DNA of 64,000 bases from Bacteroidales bacterium (GTDB lineage: Bacteria > Bacteroidota > Bacteroidia > Bacteroidales > Muribaculaceae), in assembly GCA_910575545.1 (NCBI GenBank), contig CAJTFH010000015.1, positions 1 through 64,000 on the forward strand. The letters run 5' to 3'. Shown one piece after another: positions 33,662 through 43,210 of the stretch. The position numbers and the translations under genes were made by a program. The notes beneath the pieces are model-generated. The model did not search any database. It saw only the letters and a program-made list of their open reading frames with translations, and was not told where the DNA came from. Position 1 is the stretch's first letter. Each line of letters begins with the position of its first letter.

Positions 33662-36616
33662 ATGAACGAGAAACCATTGAGTCAGCTTTATCTGAAAGAC
33701 ACGGAGTTCCAGAACCTTATGCAGCGTCGTATTTTCAATGTGCTGTTGGTGGCATCGCCTTATGACACGTTTATGATGGAGGAGGATGGGCGCGTTGATG
33801 AGCAGCTGTATAACGAATATGTGTCGCTCCATCTCTCGTCGCCGCCACGCATAGCCCGGGTGGCGCATATCGGAGAGGCTCTTAATGTGATGGAAGACCG
33901 CTCGATTGATTTGGTGATTGCCATGCCCGGCATGGATATAAGCGAAACGTTTATTGAGGCTAAGAATATAAAACAACGCTTTCCTGAAGTGCCTATTGTG
34001 GTGTTGACGCCATTCTCAAAATCTGTGTCACGCAGATTGTCGCAGGAGGACTTCAGCGGAGTCGATTATGTGTTTTCATGGCTTGGGAATGTTGATTTGC
34101 TTTTGGCCATCATAAAGCTGATTGAGGATAAGAGAAATGCGGATAATGACGTTCTTGAAGTTGGTGTGCAGATGATTCTTATGGTTGAGGACTCCATAAG
34201 ATTCTATTCGTCGATTCTTCCGCATCTTTATAAATTCCTTCTGAAGCAGAGTGTTATTTTCTCAACTGAAGCATTGAACGAACATGAGAAGATGCTGCGC
34301 ATGAGAGGGCGTCCAAAGGTTATCCTTGCCAGGGATTATGAGGAGGCCATGGAGCTTTATGCGAAGTTTTCCGATCAAATGCTTGGCATAATAACTGATG
34401 TGTCGTTTAAGCGTAATGGGGATAAAGATTCGCAGGCGGGCTTAAGATTTGCCAGATATGTCAGATCAAAAGACCCATATCTGCCTATAATTGTGGAATC
34501 GACCGAGAGCGGCAATCGTGATAAAGTGGGGGATTTTGATGGGGTTTTTCTTGATAAGACTTCAAAAAAACTGCCTGTGGACCTTGGGAAAGCGATAATG
34601 GGAAGTTTCGGATTCGGCGATTTCTCGTTTATCAATCCCAATACGGGTGACGAGATAATGAAAGTGTCGAGTATAAACGAGCTGCAGAAACGTGTGTTCG
34701 ACATTCCTTCATCGTCATTGCTTTATCATGCGTGTAGGAACGATATTTCGCGGTGGCTTTATTCCCGGGCGATGTTTCCCATTGCAGATGCCTTGAGGTC
34801 CCACAGGTTTAATTCGCTTGAAGAGGCACCGGCTGTGAAACGGCTGATATTCGACTTGATTGTCAAATATCGCAAGATGAAAAATCGTGGCGTTGTTGCG
34901 GAATTCAAAAAAGGCAGGTTTGATTACTATTCTAATTTTGCAAGGATAGGGCAGGGGTCGTTAGGAGGTAAAGGGCGCGGCCTGGCGTTTATTGATTCGA
35001 TAATAAAAAAACATCCTGAATGTGATAACTTCGCCGGAGTGTCGATTTCCATTCCGAGAACGGTTGTGTTGTGTACTGACATTTTCGATGAGTTCATGGC
35101 TGAGAACGACCTTTACCCAATGGCGCTGAGCAATGCATCAGATGAAGAAATATTGCGGGTCTTTTTGGAAGCCAAACTTCCGGCCAGGGTGCGCGATGAT
35201 CTGAAAGCGTTGACAGAGGTTGTTGACCGTCCGTTGGCTGTCAGAAGCTCAAGTATTCTTGAAGATTCCCATTATCAGCCTTTTGCAGGAGTTTATTCAA
35301 CCTATATGATTCCACATGTTGATGATGGCGAGGAGATGATCAGGCTTCTTACTGATGCCATCAAGGGTGTTTATGCGTCGGTGTTTTATGCAGAAAGCAA
35401 GGCATATATGACGGCTACGTCGAATGTTATCGACCAGGAAAAGATGGCTGTGATTATACAGGAGGTTGTGGGGAAGGATTATGATGGATATTATTTCCCT
35501 TCATTTGCAGGGGTGGGACGTTCTCTCAATTATTATCCATTGAACGAGGAGTTGCCGGAAGAGGGGGTTGCCGAGGTGGCCGTAGGGTTGGGAAAATATA
35601 TTGTTGATGGAGGGCGGGCGTTGCGTTTTTCGCCAAGATATCCTCATAAAGTGTTGCAGACATCAACTCTTGATCTGGCTTTGCGCGACACGCAGCGTGA
35701 ATTGTATTGTTTGAATCTGAATGAGATTTCAGATGATTTCAAGGTTGATGACAGTTTCAATCTTACCCGGAAGAGTGTGCAGGATTTCAAGGACACCGAT
35801 GCGTTGCGTCTGACCGTTTCGACATATGATGCCAATGACGTGTTTATCAGGGACAGTGCGGCCGGGCCGGGGCGTAAAGTCGTGACTTTTGCCAACATCT
35901 TGCGAGATGGCGCATTCCCATTGGCGGAAGCTGTCAATTTTATGCTGACAGAAGGACAACAGGCAATGCAACGCCCGGTGGAGATAGAGTTTGCCGGTAA
36001 TATTGAGAATGAAGGGGAATTGAACGGAAGGATATATTGGCTGCAGATCAGGCCGATAATTGACAGGAAAGAGGACGTTGACGAAGAGGTGATGGGGTTG
36101 CCCGACGAAGCTCTGTTATTAAAGAGCGGAAGGGCATTAGGACATGGTATGACAGATAATGTCAGGAAGATACTGTATGTGCGTCCACAGACCTTCACAT
36201 CATTGCATAATTCGGATATTGCTGCAGAGATCGCTTCGATAAACCGTAGGTTTGTTGAACATGATGAAGGGTATGTTTTGATTGGCCCGGGCCGCTGGGG
36301 CTCAAGTGATAATGCTTTAGGCATACCGGTAAAGTGGGCTGACATTGCAGGAGCCCGGCTCGTAGTTGAAACTGCGTTGGAGAATTTCCGTATCGAGCCA
36401 AGCCAAGGTACCCATTTTTTTCAGAATCTGACCTCTTTCGGGGTTGGTTATTTCACCGTTGATCCTTATGGAAGTGATGATTTTGTTGATATAGATGGCC
36501 TTGATTCCCTTCCGGCTGAATACGAGAGTGAGCATCTGAGGCTTGTGGCATTTGAACAGCCTCTGATTATAGGCATTGACGGTAAAAAGGGTAATGGCGT
36601 TGTTAAAAAGCCATGA
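33662..36616 (+). CDS. PEP/pyruvate-binding (PPDK_N) protein with receiver-like domains
   Basis: A 984-residue protein from ATG 33662. Residues 1-330 contain two receiver-like segments (VLLVASPYDTFMM … DLVIAMPGMD and MILMVEDSIRFYSS … GIITDVSF). From about residue 430 a PPDK_N ATP-grasp domain follows: GQGSLGGKGRGLAFI, RPLAVRSSSILEDS, FAGVYSTYM and a WLQIRPI end. There is no phospho-His swivelling domain and no PEP/pyruvate barrel, so it cannot be a classical pyruvate phosphate dikinase. A C-terminal GPGRWGSSDNALGIPV domain is typical of this Bacteroidetes family. Function unknown; a nucleotide-dependent regulator or phosphotransferase is inferred. A terminator follows. Confidence 0.85.
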   Translation: MNEKPLSQLYLKDTEFQNLMQRRIFNVLLVASPYDTFMMEEDGRVDEQLYNEYVSLHLSSPPRIARVAHIGEALNVMEDRSIDLVIAMPGMDISETFIEAKNIKQRFPEVPIVVLTPFSKSVSRRLSQEDFSGVDYVFSWLGNVDLLLAIIKLIEDKRNADNDVLEVGVQMILMVEDSIRFYSSILPHLYKFLLKQSVIFSTEALNEHEKMLRMRGRPKVILARDYEEAMELYAKFSDQMLGIITDVSFKRNGDKDSQAGLRFARYVRSKDPYLPIIVESTESGNRDKVGDFDGVFLDKTSKKLPVDLGKAIMGSFGFGDFSFINPNTGDEIMKVSSINELQKRVFDIPSSSLLYHACRNDISRWLYSRAMFPIADALRSHRFNSLEEAPAVKRLIFDLIVKYRKMKNRGVVAEFKKGRFDYYSNFARIGQGSLGGKGRGLAFIDSIIKKHPECDNFAGVSISIPRTVVLCTDIFDEFMAENDLYPMALSNASDEEILRVFLEAKLPARVRDDLKALTEVVDRPLAVRSSSILEDSHYQPFAGVYSTYMIPHVDDGEEMIRLLTDAIKGVYASVFYAESKAYMTATSNVIDQEKMAVIIQEVVGKDYDGYYFPSFAGVGRSLNYYPLNEELPEEGVAEVAVGLGKYIVDGGRALRFSPRYPHKVLQTSTLDLALRDTQRELYCLNLNEISDDFKVDDSFNLTRKSVQDFKDTDALRLTVSTYDANDVFIRDSAAGPGRKVVTFANILRDGAFPLAEAVNFMLTEGQQAMQRPVEIEFAGNIENEGELNGRIYWLQIRPIIDRKEDVDEEVMGLPDEALLLKSGRALGHGMTDNVRKILYVRPQTFTSLHNSDIAAEIASINRRFVEHDEGYVLIGPGRWGSSDNALGIPVKWADIAGARLVVETALENFRIEPSQGTHFFQNLTSFGVGYFTVDPYGSDDFVDIDGLDSLPAEYESEHLRLVAFEQPLIIGIDGKKGNGVVKKP

Positions 36617-36642
36617 TATAAATATGCATAGAGGAAGCATGA

Positions 36643-36681
36643 CGCAATCTTCTGACAATTTTCAGAAGATTGCGTTTTTTT
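36643..36681 (+). terminator. Rho-independent terminator
   Basis: CGCAATCTTCTGA pairs with TCAGAAGATTGCG (36662-36674) over a short loop and is followed by seven T. It ends transcription of the PPDK_N gene. Confidence 0.9.
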
Positions 36682-36813
36682 ATGCGGTATGTGGGGGCAA
36701 GCCGGGGATTTTTTATTAATTTTGTTGAATAGTGACATACGTAGCGAAGGATGCTTTCAGTTTAGCTTCCGGAAACGTTGCGTATGGTTCGATTCATAAT
36801 AACGACTATTATA

Positions 36814-38568
36814 ATGGGTGTTTTCAGATATTTCAGGAATGCTTTAGGTTTCAGCCAGTCGGAGTCTGATGAGGAGACGGCAGAGGGTGTGGATGCGCGT
36901 GTCACTCCTTTGCGCGACAGGCAGGAAACAATTGCTATGCAGAATGTTGAACTTAATTCGATACAAAGGCCGGATGTGATGTCTGATAAGCCGGCGGTTA
37001 TGCAGGAGAATCGTGAGATCGATACTCGCAAACAGATGCAACTTGAAATTTTCGATTCAGTGCTGACGGTTTTCAATGAGTCCCTTCCTGAGTTCCTGCA
37101 GAAAACCGTTGATGAAAAGTCGCAAAAGGAATATCTTTATGAACGGCTCGATGCGTCGGCTAAAGAATATCTTGAACGGATTGAGAATGAGGCCGTGAAG
37201 CAATGTAATAACCGATGGGAACAAGAACGTAGGCGACTGCTGGCGGAGATTGACTCCTTGAAAAGCATGGCATCGAAAGAAGTTGAAGACAGTTCTGAAG
37301 CTAAAAAACAACAACTTAGTGCAGAGCGACAGAAACGGGCGCTTACCGACAAGGTGCGAGAACTTGAGAAACAGTTGGCTGACATATCGGCTGAAAATGA
37401 GCAGTATATTCTCGAAAATAAAAGCCTGGTGAATAAACTTCGTGTTACGCAGGTATTGGGTAATGAGCAGACAGAAACCGACAGGGGGGCTGCAGCCAAG
37501 ATAGCTGAACTTGCTGCCGGGCTTGAGAATGCGCAGAAAGAGCTTGCTGACCGTAAGGAAGCCGCAGAAAATGAGGTTGAAAACCTAAAGAATGAGATTT
37601 CATCGTTGAAGGATGCGCTTGAGCAATCAAAGATGAAGGATGATTTGGGCGATGCAATGCTGAGCGATCTGAACAAACGCACTGCTGAAGCTGTGGAGAA
37701 AGCCCGGGAGCAAACCTCACGGGCAGTGATGCTGAGTGAAGAAAACGCGGGATTGCGGCAAAAGTTAGATGATGCCCAGAAGGCGCTGGTTGAAGAGACC
37801 GGTAAGATGAATGAAATGAGGTCTGAACTTGAATCGGCAAAGATAAGGGTTGAGGAACTATCAGCGGAGTATCTGTCACTGAAAGTCGAACACCAGACAA
37901 CTGCCGAAAGACTTGGCGAGAGTCTTGAAAATCTGAAAGTGGTTGAAGAGATGAACCGCCAGCTTGATGCGCTTGAGAAAGCGCGCCAGAATAACGAGGC
38001 GTTTCTGCATAAGCAGAAAGATGAGATTCTGCAGAAGTCTGAACGCTTGAGGCAGCTTGAGCTGGAAAATAAAGAATATGCTGATGCAATCAGGCAGAAG
38101 GATGATGCAATCAGACGGTTGGAGGATGTGACGGATTCATTGCGTAAAACCATTGAAAATAACATATATGAACATTCTCAATCGGAAAGTGCACTGAGGT
38201 CGGAGATAGACCGTCTGAAGATACAGCGTAGCCATGTTAATGAACCGCAACCTCTTTATCAGCATGACGATAGCAGTGTGGATATAACCGGTGAGATTGA
38301 AACCGGGGGCACATCATTTGAGATTTCGGTTGCCGAAGAACATAAGCCTGTTGCAAAAAAAGATTCCGGTAAAAAAAGGAAAAATACGCAGAAGAAATTC
38401 AAGATTTCTGCGATTGATGATACGTTGGAAGATACCGATTGGTTGATTTCAATTCCACCGGCCGGTAAAGCCGATTCAAAAACAGACGCTTCGGTTCAGG
38501 AATTCGGGTATAAAGAACCGCCCCGGAAGCAGACGCCTGAGAATCCGGCGCAAATGTCGTTGTGGTGA
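36814..38568 (+). CDS. Long coiled-coil protein of unknown function
   Basis: A 584-residue protein from ATG 36814 (MGVFRYFRNALGFSQSESDE); ATG 36784 in frame is an alternative that would add a short hydrophobic lead. Residues ~110-490 are almost continuous heptad-like coiled coil rich in Glu, Lys, Leu and Ala (KVRELEKQLADISAENEQYI). The C-terminal ~100 residues are basic then polar (KKDSGKKRKNTQKKFKISAI, and TDWLISIPPAGK). There is no signal peptide or enzymatic motif. It may be a structural or DNA/envelope-organising protein; I cannot assign it. It lies 31 bases before the peptidase gene. Confidence 0.75.
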   Translation: MGVFRYFRNALGFSQSESDEETAEGVDARVTPLRDRQETIAMQNVELNSIQRPDVMSDKPAVMQENREIDTRKQMQLEIFDSVLTVFNESLPEFLQKTVDEKSQKEYLYERLDASAKEYLERIENEAVKQCNNRWEQERRRLLAEIDSLKSMASKEVEDSSEAKKQQLSAERQKRALTDKVRELEKQLADISAENEQYILENKSLVNKLRVTQVLGNEQTETDRGAAAKIAELAAGLENAQKELADRKEAAENEVENLKNEISSLKDALEQSKMKDDLGDAMLSDLNKRTAEAVEKAREQTSRAVMLSEENAGLRQKLDDAQKALVEETGKMNEMRSELESAKIRVEELSAEYLSLKVEHQTTAERLGESLENLKVVEEMNRQLDALEKARQNNEAFLHKQKDEILQKSERLRQLELENKEYADAIRQKDDAIRRLEDVTDSLRKTIENNIYEHSQSESALRSEIDRLKIQRSHVNEPQPLYQHDDSSVDITGEIETGGTSFEISVAEEHKPVAKKDSGKKRKNTQKKFKISAIDDTLEDTDWLISIPPAGKADSKTDASVQEFGYKEPPRKQTPENPAQMSLW

Positions 38569-38599
38569 TTCAAGCGTTAAATTCAATACACTCTAAGAA

Positions 38600-40867
38600 A
38601 TGACTGACAGAATGGATAATATGATTAAAATAGGGAAACATGCCATTGGTATGGCGTTGATGCCGTTAGGATTTGTCATGGCGATAAGCCAAGATTTGTC
38701 GGCGGCGGATCGGGCATCATTGATAAGGGTTAATGAGATTGCCAAATATGTTTATCCGGCTAATAGTCCGGCTTCTCCAGGCAAGATGAAATTCATGCCA
38801 GATGGAGAAAGTTATCTTATGCTTGACGAAAGTGGCAAGAAGATTGTGAGATATAATACAGCTTCGGGCAAAGAAGAGGGTGTGGTCCTTGATGCCAGCC
38901 ATACGCGGGAAAGCAGCGTTATGTCGATTGAAGACTTCACAATCAGCCCTGACGGCACAAAATTGTTGATATACACTGGGAAAGAACCTGTTTACAGGCA
39001 TTCGTTCAAGGCCTCGTATTATGTTTTTGAGATAAAACGCAATATACTCAGACCTCTTTCAAAGACTTATGAGCTGCAACAATCTCCGGTGTTTTCTCCT
39101 GACAGCCGCATGGTGGCTTTTGTAGTGGATAATAATATCCATATCAAAAAAATCGATTATGATTCTGAAGTCCAGGTGACCACTGACGGATTGAAAAACA
39201 GCATAATAAATGGTTTGCCTGATTGGACTTATGAGGAGGAGTTCGCTATGGTCAACGCTATGGCCTGGTCGCCCGACGGTTCGACATTGTGTTACCTTAA
39301 ATTTGATGAAAGCAATGTGCCTACGTTCACTTTCAGCCTCTATGAAGGATGGTGTGAGCCGCAACAGGAATATGCTCTCTATCCGGGTGCGTTCACTTAT
39401 AAATATCCTGTTGCAGGTAAGCCTAATTCGAGGGTAGGTGTGTATAGTTATGATGTTGATAACCGTAAGACCAAGGAGATTGCATTTAAAGATCCTGAAA
39501 TCGAATATATCCCGAAGATTGCTTTCGGAGGGGGAACGGAGCAGCAACTGATGGTTGTGACATTGAACCGTGCCCAGAACCGTATGGAGATATATGCATC
39601 GAATCCGAAATCGACAGTTTCAAAATCAATCCTTGTTGAGGAAGCGAAGGCCTGGCTCAATCCGATGGCCTATGAAGATATATCTTTCGACAGTGATGGT
39701 TTTACGGTGCTGTCAGAACGTTCAGGTGTTAATCAGGCTTACAAATACACATATGGCGGCCAACTGCAACGCCAACAGACTGCCTCTGGTCTGGATGTGA
39801 CGGCTTATTATGGCGAGGATGCCTCTGGCCGGGCGTTTTATCAAGCGGTTCCTGCATCTACAGGGGCAACACCAGCTAATGCCATAAACAGGGTGGTTTA
39901 CCGTACGGATAAAACCGGTCAACGCACAGAGGCTCTTTCCCCTGAAACCGGATGGGGGAGCGCAGTTTTCACTGGCATGATGAACTATTATGTGGTTAAC
40001 TACAGTGATGCGTTGACTCCTCCAGTGCATACGCTATTTGCCATGAAGGGCAAGAAAGACCGTGGACGTATATTGGAGGATAATTCTCGTTATAGCTCTA
40101 ATTACCAAGGCGTGGCGAAAAAGGAATTCTTCACGATGCAGTCTGATGGAACAACCCTTAATGGTTATATGATTAAGCCGGAAGGCTTTGACGCATCAAA
40201 GAAATATCCGGTAATTATGTGGCAATACAGTGGCCCGGGATCACAGGAAGCGGTTAACCGATGGAAAATGGATTGGGATTATTATGCCGCCAAAGAAGGT
40301 TTTGTGGTCATTTGCGTTGACGGTCGTGGCACAGGGGGCCGTGGCACCCAATTCCGTGATGTGGTGTATAAGCGTTTAGGCTATTATGAGACTATTGACC
40401 AGTTGAATGTGGCAAAATACGCAGCTTCTTTGCCGTTTGTCGACGGAGCCCGCATAGGTATTGCGGGCTGGAGCTATGGGGGATATGAGACCCTTATGTG
40501 CGCTACCTCTACAGAGTGTCCGTTCAAAGCTGCGGTTGCGATAGCTCCGGTTACCTCATGGCGCTATTACGACACGGTTTATACCGAGCGTTATATGCTG
40601 ACCCCTCAGGAGAATTCAGAAGGCTATGATGCGGGGGCGCCTGTCATGCGAGCTGACAAAATGAATTGCCGATTGTTAATCATGTCAGGGACTGCCGACG
40701 ACAATGTTCATCTGTCGAACACGATTGAATTTGTCGGGAAGCTGCAGGAGGCTGACCGCTATTGCGATATGTTCCTGTTTCCTAACATGAACCATTCCAT
40801 TTATGGCTGTGATGCTCGTGCGTTGGTTTATGGACGCATGGTGGAATATTTCAAGGTCAATCTTTAA
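38600..40867 (+). CDS. Dipeptidyl peptidase IV-type serine peptidase (S9 family)
   Basis: A 755-residue exported peptidase that should cleave dipeptides, often X-Pro, from peptide N-termini. A hydrophobic lead (IGMALMPLGFVMAISQ) is followed by the DPP-IV beta-propeller (PDWTYEEEFAMVNAMAWSPD, where the EE pair binds the free N-terminus) and the alpha/beta-hydrolase domain. The nucleophile is Ser625 in GWSYGGYE, with Asp700/701 (SGTADDNVH) and His732 (NMNHSIYG). Length is normal. The product probably works in the periplasm on diet- or host-derived peptides. Confidence 0.95.
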   Translation: MTDRMDNMIKIGKHAIGMALMPLGFVMAISQDLSAADRASLIRVNEIAKYVYPANSPASPGKMKFMPDGESYLMLDESGKKIVRYNTASGKEEGVVLDASHTRESSVMSIEDFTISPDGTKLLIYTGKEPVYRHSFKASYYVFEIKRNILRPLSKTYELQQSPVFSPDSRMVAFVVDNNIHIKKIDYDSEVQVTTDGLKNSIINGLPDWTYEEEFAMVNAMAWSPDGSTLCYLKFDESNVPTFTFSLYEGWCEPQQEYALYPGAFTYKYPVAGKPNSRVGVYSYDVDNRKTKEIAFKDPEIEYIPKIAFGGGTEQQLMVVTLNRAQNRMEIYASNPKSTVSKSILVEEAKAWLNPMAYEDISFDSDGFTVLSERSGVNQAYKYTYGGQLQRQQTASGLDVTAYYGEDASGRAFYQAVPASTGATPANAINRVVYRTDKTGQRTEALSPETGWGSAVFTGMMNYYVVNYSDALTPPVHTLFAMKGKKDRGRILEDNSRYSSNYQGVAKKEFFTMQSDGTTLNGYMIKPEGFDASKKYPVIMWQYSGPGSQEAVNRWKMDWDYYAAKEGFVVICVDGRGTGGRGTQFRDVVYKRLGYYETIDQLNVAKYAASLPFVDGARIGIAGWSYGGYETLMCATSTECPFKAAVAIAPVTSWRYYDTVYTERYMLTPQENSEGYDAGAPVMRADKMNCRLLIMSGTADDNVHLSNTIEFVGKLQEADRYCDMFLFPNMNHSIYGCDARALVYGRMVEYFKVNL

Positions 40868-40900
40868 AATTCAATAAAACCAGGGGAAGGAGATTCTACA

Positions 40901-42241
40901 ATGTTTAGATCAAACCAACGTAGGGAGGGTATGACAATCGCGATTTTCGGATTGTGGCGGAACTGGGCTGTGGCAGTCGGTTTTCTTACGATGCTGACTA
41001 TGCTCGCCCCTATAGTGCCCAAGCAGTGGCTGGCACCGATCAACATAGCCTGTTATATAGCTTTGCAATGGGTGCATTCAGTTTTGCGTAAACGTGATAT
41101 CCCGTCTTGTTCCCGTCTGATTCAGGAGGTGTCGTCGGTTATGCTCATAACTGCAGTGGCACTTGTTGTAATCTATTTCTTCAGCCGTGGAGGAGTGAAA
41201 CATGAGCTTACAGGGCAGCCCTATACAATGGACACCCCATTGATTTCCATCCTGATTACAGCGCCGGTGGCATGTCTTGTAACCCTTTGGCATCTGTTGA
41301 GGGGTAAAGAGCCGAAAGTGTGCCGCGATTGTCATACACGTTATGGAAACGTTATAGAGCATGGTTTTCCAGGATTGCTGTTCCGCAAAGAATGGCGGTA
41401 TCAGACTTCGTTGCTGTTTTTGTTGTCGTTGCTTCTGAGTGTCGTTGACTGGGGCTACTATCTTGTGCATTATGTCAATGTCAATCTCAACCGGGCGGAT
41501 CTGTTCTTTTTCCTGTGGCTTCCATTGGCGATGTATGTTTTGTCGCTGATTTATCTTGGTGGAAGGTATTATTCAATGTGGATATATTACTGTCAGAATG
41601 ATGAGGAGCCTTTTGTTGAACGCCCCGGAACGACAACGATGCGTTTTCTGATTATATGGGCAGACAAAATCTTCCTGACGTTCCACGGCACGGCTAATAA
41701 TTATCCCAATGGAGCGAAGATAAAGAAATTCGATACTCCTGTGGTTATACGGACCCCATACCGCGAGAGGGAAAATCTCCATTCGGCGATAACTGAATTT
41801 GAATCAAAAACCGGGATATCCAATGCTGAAATAAAGTTGATTTATTCAAGCCCAGATGATGTTACATATCAGAATATGTTTCATTATTTCGCTTTTGTAG
41901 ACAATGCCGATATTGTTGCGGAATCAGATGTGGAGGGGGAATGGATGACATGGGGCAATCTGTGCCATTTGGCATCGCAGGGATTGCTTACCCGCGACCT
42001 CGTGTCGGAAATCGACCGTGTCTATAATATCTCAATGGCATGGAAAACATATGACAAGGAGGGGCGTAGGCTATATAAAATCAAGCATTACAAACCCACA
42101 TTCAGGCTTCGCGACATCCGTAATTGGGAGGTGGATTTTAATGACCGCCGCTGGCTTAATATTGCCAGAAACAATGAAGACTGCTTTGGATTCAGGCTGA
42201 AGAAGATTTTTGCCAAACATCTGAAAACGGGTAAAGGATGA
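40901..42241 (+). CDS. Membrane protein of unknown function
   Basis: A 446-residue protein with about six hydrophobic segments in its first 250 residues (for example WAVAVGFLTMLTMLAPIVP, SVMLITAVALVVIYFF, TSLLFLLSLLLSVVDWGYYL) and a soluble C-terminal half (about 250-446). A CRDCHTRYG motif between segments could bind metal or form a disulfide. The soluble part has no known domain. The TGA stop overlaps the miaA ATG, so the two are translated together. I recognise no family. Confidence 0.8.
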   Translation: MFRSNQRREGMTIAIFGLWRNWAVAVGFLTMLTMLAPIVPKQWLAPINIACYIALQWVHSVLRKRDIPSCSRLIQEVSSVMLITAVALVVIYFFSRGGVKHELTGQPYTMDTPLISILITAPVACLVTLWHLLRGKEPKVCRDCHTRYGNVIEHGFPGLLFRKEWRYQTSLLFLLSLLLSVVDWGYYLVHYVNVNLNRADLFFFLWLPLAMYVLSLIYLGGRYYSMWIYYCQNDEEPFVERPGTTTMRFLIIWADKIFLTFHGTANNYPNGAKIKKFDTPVVIRTPYRERENLHSAITEFESKTGISNAEIKLIYSSPDDVTYQNMFHYFAFVDNADIVAESDVEGEWMTWGNLCHLASQGLLTRDLVSEIDRVYNISMAWKTYDKEGRRLYKIKHYKPTFRLRDIRNWEVDFNDRRWLNIARNNEDCFGFRLKKIFAKHLKTGKG

Positions 42242-43173
42242 TGAACAAAGGCAAACCTGTTGTAGCTATCGTCGGGCCTACGGCATCCGGTAAAACCAGG
42301 CGTGCTGTCAGCGTGGCCCGAGCTATTGATGGAGAAATTATAAGCGGGGATTCACGCCAGGTTTATCGCGGTATGGATCTGGGCACGGGGAAAGATTTGG
42401 AAGAGTATGGCAAAGTGCCATATCATCTGATTGATGTGGCTGATGCAGGAACCAAATATAATCTTTTTGAATTTCTCAGGGATGCATCTGTTGCTCAGGA
42501 TGATATAGAGCGGAGAGATAAGGCTGTGATTATGTGTGGAGGGACGGGGCTGTATGTAGAATCTTTCCTGAAAGGTGTCAGTCTGCCAGAAGTGCCTGAA
42601 AACAAGCCTCTGAGAGAATCATTGTCAGGAAAGACGATAGATGAGCTGAGGGTGATTCTGGAGGGTATGAAAGCCCTGCACAATGTGACCGACCTGGATT
42701 CGGTTAAAAGAGCCGTTAGGGCGATTGAGATACAGACATATTATATGGAACATCCAGATGTGGCCCGGCAAGTTACCGCCCCGGAGCCTAAAAAGTCGGT
42801 GATAATCGGTCTTGACATAGACCGGGATGCACGCAGACGCCGCATAACATCGCGGCTTGATGCCAGGCTGTTGTCGGGAATGGCCGAAGAGGTGGAGGGG
42901 CTGCTGCTGTCGGGAATAGCGGCGGATGACTTAATTTATTATGGCCTGGAATATAAATATCTGACCCTATATGTCACAGGCAAAATAAGTCGGGGGGAGA
43001 TGCATAGCCAGCTTGAAATTGCGATTCATCAATTTGCAAAACGACAGATGACATGGTTTCGCGGAATGGAGCGACGAGGTTTCAGAATCCATTGGTTCCC
43101 GTATGATATGGATGATTCGGAGTTTGTTGCCGAGGCTGTGGGGCTGTATGAGTCGGGCTGTTTTGTTGAATAA
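42238..43173 (+). CDS. miaA: tRNA dimethylallyltransferase
   Basis: A 311-residue enzyme that adds a dimethylallyl group to A37 of tRNAs reading UNN codons. The P-loop GPTASGKT is at residues 13-20, followed by ISGDSRQVYRGMDLGTGK and the VMCGGTGLYVESFLKG signature. The C-terminus holds QFAKRQMTWFRGM, also conserved. ATG 42238 and 42241 are tandem candidates. The downstream secreted-protein gene starts 37 bases on. Confidence 0.96.
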   Translation: MMNKGKPVVAIVGPTASGKTRRAVSVARAIDGEIISGDSRQVYRGMDLGTGKDLEEYGKVPYHLIDVADAGTKYNLFEFLRDASVAQDDIERRDKAVIMCGGTGLYVESFLKGVSLPEVPENKPLRESLSGKTIDELRVILEGMKALHNVTDLDSVKRAVRAIEIQTYYMEHPDVARQVTAPEPKKSVIIGLDIDRDARRRRITSRLDARLLSGMAEEVEGLLLSGIAADDLIYYGLEYKYLTLYVTGKISRGEMHSQLEIAIHQFAKRQMTWFRGMERRGFRIHWFPYDMDDSEFVAEAVGLYESGCFVE

Positions 43174-43210
43174 CGATGTGTTTGGATTGCCGTTTTTCAG
43201 AATTTGGGTT

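Noticed and set aside
37137-38165. Ser/Phe-rich open frame antisense to the coiled-coil gene
   Set aside because: Its low-complexity composition arises from the repetitive Glu/Lys/Ala codons of the + strand gene.
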